Positions 5,268 to 9,721 of a DNA stretch of 9,721 bases are shown here, in pieces (position 1 is the first letter of the stretch; every line of letters begins with the position of its first letter). Source of the DNA: Eubacterium sp. TM05-53 (GTDB taxonomy: Bacteria > Bacillota_I > Bacilli_A > Erysipelotrichales > Erysipelotrichaceae); NCBI RefSeq assembly GCF_003436425.1, contig NZ_QSPK01000075.1, positions 1-9,721 on the forward strand, read 5' to 3'. A program made the translations under genes and the position numbers. Below the pieces are notes generated by a model that saw only the letters and a list, made by a program, of their open reading frames with translations, did no database searches and was not told the DNA's origin.

Positions 5268-6740
5268 ATGAACGATTATATTTCTACAAGAGGCGTACAC
5301 CAAAGCGTTTCCAGCAAGCAAGCCATACTAAATGGAATGAGCCCAGATGGAGGTTTATACGTACTTCCAACTTTGGATCAGATTCATTTAGATCTATCTT
5401 TAATATGTTCAAAGTCTTATAAAGAAAATGCCGTTTATATTCTTTCACATCTTCTAACAGATTATACTAAGGAAGAATTAGAGGCATGTGTTGAAAATGC
5501 ATATGCAAATTCTTTCTCTAAAAAAGAGATTACACCTGTAAAAAAAGTAGATGATGTTTATGTCTTAGAACTTTTCCACGGTCCTACATGTGCCTTTAAA
5601 GATGTTGCGTTAACTCTTTTACCACAATTAATGTCCTGTGCTTTAAAAACTACGAACCAAAAAGCATTGATTTTAACTGCCACAAGTGGAGATACAGGTA
5701 AAGCCGCTTTATCTGGGTTTTGTGATGTAGAAAATATTGGTATTAATGTTTTCTATCCAGATCAAAAGGTTAGTGCCATTCAATACCGTCAGATGGTTAC
5801 GCAAAAAGGAAATAATGTGAATGTATTTGGAATTCAAGGTAATTTTGATGATGCACAAAGCCAAGTAAAACACTTGTTCTTGGATTCAGAGTTGAATGCG
5901 TATTGTGCGAAACAAAATATTCTTTTGACAAGTGCCAATTCCATAAACGTGGGTCGTCTGGTTCCTCAAATCGTCTACTATTTTGATAGCTACAAACAAT
6001 TAGTTCATCAAGGTGCTATCAAATTAGGGGATAAAGTTTCATTTAGTGTCCCAACTGGAAACTTTGGAGATGTTTTAGCTGGATATTATGCGTATTTAAT
6101 GGGGTTGCCAGTAGAAAAATTCTATGTTGCCAGCAACGCGAATCGTGTATTAACAGATTTTTTAACTACAGGTATCTATGATCGAAATCGTGATTTTATC
6201 CAAACTATTTCGCCAAGTATGGATATTTTGATTAGTTCAAACTTAGAAAGATTATTGTATTATGCATCAAATAAGGATACGCAAAAAGTATCGAAATGGA
6301 TGCAGGAATTAAATGAAAAGGGTCGTTATCAGATTGATGATGAGACATTTAAAACCATTCAAAACCTATTTGCGTGTGGCAGTGTGGATGACAAAGAAAC
6401 AAGTGAAGAAATCAAATTGGTTTATGATAAGGCAAACTATGTTTTGGATCCACATTCGGCTATTGCGTACAAAGTCGCAAAAGAATGTAAAAATCGTCCT
6501 ATTATTTCTTTGGCTACAGCTTCACCTTATAAATTCAGTCAGGATGTTTTAAAAGCATTAGGATATACAGAAGATAATGAATGGAAGGCTATGCAAGATT
6601 TGTCAACATATTGTCAGGATGTCATTCCTACACAATTAAAGGAACTTCAAGATCTTGAAATTTTACACAATAAAGTCATTGATGTAGCTTCAATGAAAGA
6701 TGTGGTATGTGAAAGTACAAAAGAGGTATTCCATGATTAG
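5268..6740 (+). CDS. thrC: Threonine synthase
   Basis: This pyridoxal-phosphate enzyme converts O-phosphohomoserine to L-threonine and phosphate, the last step of the pathway. The 490-residue length and the N-terminal STRG...SPDGGLYVLP segment fit the longer, E. coli/yeast-like class, not the roughly 350-residue Bacillus ThrC class. The cofactor lysine is Lys111 in FHGPTCAFKD. TATSGDTGKAA (137-147) is the substrate/phosphate loop, SANSINVGR (222-230) and PTGNFGD (262-268) are further conserved cofactor-pocket segments. Nothing appears missing. It starts the plus-strand operon and overlaps thrB by 8 nt, with the thrB ribosome binding site AAGAGGT (6721-6727) inside its last codons. Threonine synthases of some bacteria have a side activity as threonine dehydratase; nothing here tests that. 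Confidence 0.96.
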   Translation: MNDYISTRGVHQSVSSKQAILNGMSPDGGLYVLPTLDQIHLDLSLICSKSYKENAVYILSHLLTDYTKEELEACVENAYANSFSKKEITPVKKVDDVYVLELFHGPTCAFKDVALTLLPQLMSCALKTTNQKALILTATSGDTGKAALSGFCDVENIGINVFYPDQKVSAIQYRQMVTQKGNNVNVFGIQGNFDDAQSQVKHLFLDSELNAYCAKQNILLTSANSINVGRLVPQIVYYFDSYKQLVHQGAIKLGDKVSFSVPTGNFGDVLAGYYAYLMGLPVEKFYVASNANRVLTDFLTTGIYDRNRDFIQTISPSMDILISSNLERLLYYASNKDTQKVSKWMQELNEKGRYQIDDETFKTIQNLFACGSVDDKETSEEIKLVYDKANYVLDPHSAIAYKVAKECKNRPIISLATASPYKFSQDVLKALGYTEDNEWKAMQDLSTYCQDVIPTQLKELQDLEILHNKVIDVASMKDVVCESTKEVFHD

Positions 6741-7605
6741 TGTGTATGTCCCAGCAACAAGCGCAAATTGTTGTGTGGGATTTGATTGTCTTGGTATGGC
6801 TGTAGACTGGTGGGCTCACTTTACTTTTGAAGAAAGTGATACATTGATTGTAGAAGGGTGTCCGGATGAATTTAAAGGAAAAAACAATTTAGTCGTGCAA
6901 GCCTTTTATACAACTTGTGACTATTTACATTTGGAGTATCCGACTTTTAAACTAACGATAGATACAGATGTGCCTTTTGCCCGTGGCTTGGGTTCAAGTT
7001 CAACGTGTGTTGTTGCAGGAATCTTAGCTTGTGATGCATGGTTTAAAAAAAATATGGATAAGATGGAAATCTTAAAGATTGCCACAAGCATTGAGGGACA
7101 TCCAGATAATGTAGCACCCGCTATTTTTGGTCAAGCTACAGCTTGTTTTATGGAAAGAGAAGACGTGAAAATGAGTCTTGTTCCATGTGCAAACTATCAT
7201 TGTTTGGCCATTGTACCTCGTTATGAAGTTAAAACTTCGCAGGCAAGAAAGGTCTTGCCACAAGGAATGGCATTTAAAGATTGTGTTTCACAAGTATCAC
7301 ATGCATTAGTCTTTATCCAGGCTTTACAACAGGGGAATGAAGAACTTTTGGCAAGTTCGTGCAGGGATTTGTTGCATGAACCATATCGTAGGCAATTTAT
7401 TAAGGAATATGATAGGATAAAGAAGTATTGTGATTCAAAACAACTTCCAATGTGGATTTCAGGAAGTGGATCAACTATGATGGTTGTTTCGTTAGAACAA
7501 TCTTATTTGGTTGATTTATCCAAGTTTTTAGAAGATAGTTTTAGTGAATTGGATTATAGATTTTTAACTATAGCCAAAGAGGGGGCGTTTATAAAATATG
7601 AGTAA
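6733..7605 (+). CDS. thrB: Homoserine kinase, GHMP family
   Basis: The enzyme phosphorylates homoserine with ATP, giving the substrate of the neighbouring threonine synthase. The 290-residue protein has the N-terminal substrate segment VPATSANCCVGFDCLG (6-21), GKNNLV at 49-54, the ATP-binding GLGSSS (85-90) and EGHPDNVAPA (121-130), and the C-terminal SGSGST (243-248). In most homoserine kinases the first motif reads SANLGPGFD; here the LGP is CCV, an unusual pair of cysteines beside the substrate site, while the rest of the motif is kept. ATG 6733 is chosen because AAGAGGT lies just upstream. A longer frame from 6700 lies wholly within thrC. Overlaps of 8 nt with both neighbours suggest translational coupling. 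Confidence 0.95.
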   Translation: MISVYVPATSANCCVGFDCLGMAVDWWAHFTFEESDTLIVEGCPDEFKGKNNLVVQAFYTTCDYLHLEYPTFKLTIDTDVPFARGLGSSSTCVVAGILACDAWFKKNMDKMEILKIATSIEGHPDNVAPAIFGQATACFMEREDVKMSLVPCANYHCLAIVPRYEVKTSQARKVLPQGMAFKDCVSQVSHALVFIQALQQGNEELLASSCRDLLHEPYRRQFIKEYDRIKKYCDSKQLPMWISGSGSTMMVVSLEQSYLVDLSKFLEDSFSELDYRFLTIAKEGAFIKYE

Positions 7606-8032
7606 ATATTATGTTGTAAGTGGCGATATTTTACCAGATGTTTTAGAACAAGTTATGCAGGCGCGTATTTTATTACAGTCGGGCAAGGCAAAAAGAATTA
7701 GTGAAGCTGTTAAAATGGTTGGTATTTCGCGTGGCACATATTATAAATATAAGGATGCTGTTTTTTCATTTAATGCAGAACAATCGAATCGTAAGGCAAT
7801 TATTTCGATGATTTTAAGAAATGAAAAGGGAACACTTTCTAAAGTTTTATCTTTAGTTTCTGTAAAACAGGTTAACGTTTTAGCTATTAACCAAACGATT
7901 CCTATTAATGGAGTTGCCAACGTAGCACTTACTTTAGATATTAGTGATTTAGAAATCAGTATCCAGTCTTTAGTCAGTTTGATTGAGGCTATGCCAATGG
8001 TAGAAAAGGCTGATTTGGTAGCTGTAGAATAA
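7598..8032 (+). CDS. thrR: HTH-ACT regulator, ThrR/PheB family
   Basis: The 144-residue protein has an N-terminal DNA-binding half and a C-terminal ACT domain. A helix-turn-helix is visible at about 33-53 (RISEAVKMVGISRGTYYKYK), and the ACT domain spans about 68-142, opening with RKAIISMILRNEKGTLSKVL. The family was long labelled PheB or chorismate mutase (UPF0735). In Bacillus subtilis its member ThrR is a repressor of hom-thrCB and an aspartokinase gene. Placement directly after thrB, with an 8-nt overlap, gives strong contextual support for the same role, with the ACT domain as the likely threonine sensor. That ligand and the target at 5178-5267 are inferred. If correct, it represses its own operon and the divergent hom-lysC-asd. 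The likely ribosome site AGAGGGGG (7578-7585) is 12 nt from the ATG, rather far. Confidence 0.8.
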   Translation: MSKYYVVSGDILPDVLEQVMQARILLQSGKAKRISEAVKMVGISRGTYYKYKDAVFSFNAEQSNRKAIISMILRNEKGTLSKVLSLVSVKQVNVLAINQTIPINGVANVALTLDISDLEISIQSLVSLIEAMPMVEKADLVAVE

Positions 8033-8721
8033 TGAAACGTGTTTTAAGTTTTATATTTGGCTGGTGCTTTATCATTGTTTGTGTTGTGTTTAGTATCAAG
8101 AGTACAGCATTAAATCCAGATTTTTATATTCCTAAATATGAAGAGATGGATTTGGCTAATGATATTGGTGTATCTAAGAAAGATTTGAATCAAAGTATTC
8201 GCTTATTATTGAATTATTTAGATGACAAGCGTGATGATATCAAGGGACATATCACGTGGTATGGTGTATCGCAAAAAACTTTTAATGAAAAAGAAACGAG
8301 TCATATGGTGGATGTAAAGGTGTTGTATCAGAATGCTTTAAGGGTCGCAAAAACCTCATTTGTAGTTCTTGTGTTGATCGTTTTATATTTTTACTGGAAT
8401 GAAAAAGAATTGATGTTTGCGTATTTAAGTAAAGGTTTTTTAACAGCTATGTTTACTTTCATAATAATGCTTGTATTCTTTGGATTCTGGATCTTTACAG
8501 ATTTTACGAGTTTCTGGACATGGTTTCACACGATTTTCTTTACAAATCAATTGTGGCTGTTAGATCCAAATACGGATTTTATGATTTGTATGCTTCCAGA
8601 AACGATTTTTTATAAGCTAGTACTTGCTTGTGTAATCAAAGTGGTTTGTTTCATGGTTCCAACAAGTGTTTTGGCTATTTATTATATGGTGAAAAAGGCA
8701 CCAATAGGTTTTGAAAGATGA
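8032..8721 (+). CDS. DUF1461 (TIGR01906-type) integral membrane protein
   Basis: The 229-residue protein is of unknown function and matches the DUF1461 pattern. It has an N-terminal membrane segment (about 4-22), then a soluble loop of some 80 residues with NPDFY (28-32), LLNYLDD (59-65), FNEKETSHMVDVK (84-96), then segments at about 106-124 and 137-156. After these comes the conserved FHTIFFTNQLWLLDP stretch (165-179) with TDFMICMLPE (181-190), and a last segment at about 195-219. The conserved aromatic and acidic positions outside the membrane are typical of the family, so it looks intact. Its ATG overlaps the preceding stop as TAATG, and it overlaps maf by 4 nt, so it is firmly in the operon. 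No link to threonine metabolism is evident from the sequence. A transporter role is conceivable from context only and is not supported by any motif. Confidence 0.85.
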   Translation: MKRVLSFIFGWCFIIVCVVFSIKSTALNPDFYIPKYEEMDLANDIGVSKKDLNQSIRLLLNYLDDKRDDIKGHITWYGVSQKTFNEKETSHMVDVKVLYQNALRVAKTSFVVLVLIVLYFYWNEKELMFAYLSKGFLTAMFTFIIMLVFFGFWIFTDFTSFWTWFHTIFFTNQLWLLDPNTDFMICMLPETIFYKLVLACVIKVVCFMVPTSVLAIYYMVKKAPIGFER

Positions 8722-9266
8722 TTGTATTGGCATCAAAGTCTCCGCGAAGAAAAGAGATATTAAAAGATTTGGGCTACGATTTTATTGCTTGCCCGGCCAA
8801 AAAAGATGAAGTGTTTGATTTGAATTTAGATCTGGATGAGGCATTAAAAAAGGTGGCTGAATCCAAGGCGAAAGAAGTAAGAGAATCCTATTTGGACTCG
8901 ATTATTTTGTCGGCAGATACGATTGTATGTTTGGATGATAAAATATTAGGAAAACCTAAATCAAAAAATGAAGCTATTGAAACGTTGAAATCTTTATCGA
9001 ATCGTAGGCATCAAGTAAAAACGGGTGTTTGTATTCTTTATAAAAATCAAACGATTTTACATGTGGAAACGACGGATGTGTATTTTAAGAAACTTACAGA
9101 ACAAGATATTATTTCGTATGTAAATAGTGGGAAATGTATGGATAAAGCAGGTTCTTACGGTATACAGGAATGTGATTTTGTAGACCATATTGAAGGTGAT
9201 TATACCAATGTGGTTGGTTTACCAAAATATGTGGTGGAATCGATGATGAAAGACGTTGCACTCTAG
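8718..9266 (+). CDS. maf: Maf family nucleoside triphosphate pyrophosphatase
   Basis: Maf proteins hydrolyse non-canonical or selected nucleoside triphosphates to monophosphates; several characterised members act on dTTP and UTP, and overexpression of Bacillus Maf inhibits septation. The 182-residue protein has ASKSPRR (5-11), DE at 30-31, the catalytic Asp67 in SADTIV, GKPKS (78-82), and the late segment DKAGSYGIQE followed by EGDYTNVVGLP. These place it with the dTTP/UTP-type group, though substrate choice is not certain from motifs. The start overlaps the DUF1461 stop as ATGA. It is the last gene of the threonine operon; no terminator follows, and the HU promoter -35 lies inside its final codons, so read-through would continue to the HU terminator. 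Confidence 0.93.
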   Translation: MIVLASKSPRRKEILKDLGYDFIACPAKKDEVFDLNLDLDEALKKVAESKAKEVRESYLDSIILSADTIVCLDDKILGKPKSKNEAIETLKSLSNRRHQVKTGVCILYKNQTILHVETTDVYFKKLTEQDIISYVNSGKCMDKAGSYGIQECDFVDHIEGDYTNVVGLPKYVVESMMKDVAL

Positions 9267-9284
9267 TTAGAGAAATGATAAAAT
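9256..9284 (+). promoter_or_regulatory. Promoter for the HU gene
   Basis: TTGCAC (9256-9261), a 17-bp spacer ending in TGA, and TAAAAT (9279-9284) form an extended -10 promoter. The -35 is within maf. The start point would be near 9291, giving a 26-nt leader with AGGAGG at 9302-9307. Confidence 0.6.
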
Positions 9285-9316
9285 ATCGTGGTAATTATTA
9301 GAGGAGGAACATATAA

Positions 9317-9601
9317 ATGTCTAATGTTATTAATAAAAAAGATTTAGCTGAAAAGTTGGCTGAAGAATTTGGTTGTTCAAAAAAAGACGCAACAGCTTAT
9401 GTTCAATTCGTATTCGATACAGTAGCGGATACTTTAAAAGATAATGGTACTGTAGATGTATTCGGATTTGGTAAATTCTCAATTAGCGAAAGAGCAGCTC
9501 GTACAGGTATCAATCCAGCTACTAAAGAAAAAATTGAAATTGCTGCAAGCAAGTCAGTTAAATTTAAAGCTAGCAAAGCTTTGAAAGACGCTGTTAAGTA
9601 A
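9317..9601 (+). CDS. hup: HU DNA-binding protein
   Basis: HU is the abundant nucleoid protein; it dimerises and bends DNA with two proline-tipped beta arms. The 94-residue protein has the family length. The N-terminal helices contain NKKDLAEKLAE (6-16). The signature GFGKFSISERAARTGINPAT lies at 50-69, with the intercalating Pro67 and the arm Arg59 and Arg62. The usual GRNP reads GINP here, one basic residue fewer at the arm tip. AGGAGG lies 9 nt before ATG 9317. It has its own promoter in the end of maf and a strong terminator at its stop, so it can be expressed strongly and alone, as expected for a housekeeping nucleoid protein. Confidence 0.96.
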   Translation: MSNVINKKDLAEKLAEEFGCSKKDATAYVQFVFDTVADTLKDNGTVDVFGFGKFSISERAARTGINPATKEKIEIAASKSVKFKASKALKDAVK

Positions 9602-9631
9602 GAAGATTCGATAATGAATCTTCTTTTTTTT
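9600..9631 (+). terminator. Terminator of the HU gene
   Basis: AAGAAGATTC (9600-9609) and GAATCTTCTT (9616-9625) make a perfect 10-bp stem with loop GATAAT, running into an 8-nt T tract (9624-9631). The HU stop codon (9599-9601) touches the base of the stem. It probably also ends read-through from the threonine operon. Confidence 0.9.
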
Positions 9632-9721
9632 CATGATATAATATTGAATACAAAATTAAGATAATTGAGAGCTAACTATATAAAATTCAAGTATTATTTA
9701 TGAAAAAGTTTGAAAATATAA
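9632..9721 (+). other. AT-rich end region with weak promoter-like sites
   Basis: TGATATAAT (9634-9642) is an excellent extended -10 but has no -35. TTAAGA (9656-9661) with a 17-bp spacer and TATAAA (9679-9684) is a second, weak candidate. A frame opening at ATG 9700 (MKKFENI...) runs off the window but has no ribosome binding site. A plus-strand gene beginning here or just beyond is plausible and unproven. Confidence 0.25.

Noticed and set aside
7598..8032. Chorismate mutase assignment for the HTH-ACT protein
   Set aside because: The PheB label is historical. The protein shows no chorismate mutase motif, and its neighbours are threonine genes.
1761..9266. Mobile or horizontally acquired segment
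   Set aside because: There are no transposase, integrase or terminal repeats, and base composition looks even across the housekeeping genes.

Overview
This is a low-GC window with dense, tightly packed genes, strong AGGAGG-type ribosome binding sites and U-tract hairpin terminators. The gene families (ACT-domain ThrR-like regulator, DUF1461 membrane protein, Maf, HU, a DUF4097 surface protein) point to a Bacillota chromosome. The style would fit the Erysipelotrichia or a relative, but that finer placement is only an impression.

Layout. Positions 1-333 hold no protein gene. They contain a terminator for something upstream, a promoter embedded in an operator-like cluster of TTGTAAAT half-sites, and a roughly 125-nt transcribed leader or small RNA that ends in its own hairpin terminator just before the first gene. 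Then come a monocistronic HD-domain phosphohydrolase (334-921) and an anchored DUF4097 protein with a regular 19-residue repeat (997-1743). A bidirectional terminator separates these from a minus-strand operon, hom-lysC-asd (5177 down to 1761). From a 90-bp shared control region (5178-5267) a plus-strand operon runs the other way: thrC-thrB-thrR-like-DUF1461-maf (5268-9266), with every junction overlapping by 1-8 nt. HU (9317-9601) follows with its own promoter and terminator. The last 90 bases hold only weak signals.

How the genes work together. The two divergent operons encode all five enzymes from aspartate to threonine: aspartokinase, aspartate-semialdehyde dehydrogenase, homoserine dehydrogenase, homoserine kinase and threonine synthase. 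The gene after thrB is a helix-turn-helix plus ACT protein of the PheB/ThrR family. In Bacillus subtilis, ThrR represses the hom-thrCB operon and an aspartokinase gene. Here the presumed repressor sits inside the operon, and the intergenic region has overlapping divergent promoters with an inverted repeat across the thrC -35 and beside the hom start point. This looks like one compact, self-regulated threonine unit. The homoserine dehydrogenase lacks a recognisable C-terminal ACT domain, so control would rest on the aspartokinase ACT domains and the regulator.

The least explained element is the structured RNA and repeat cluster at 116-307. The other candidates for novelty are the compact threonine control region and the co-transcription of a DUF1461 membrane protein and Maf with threonine genes.
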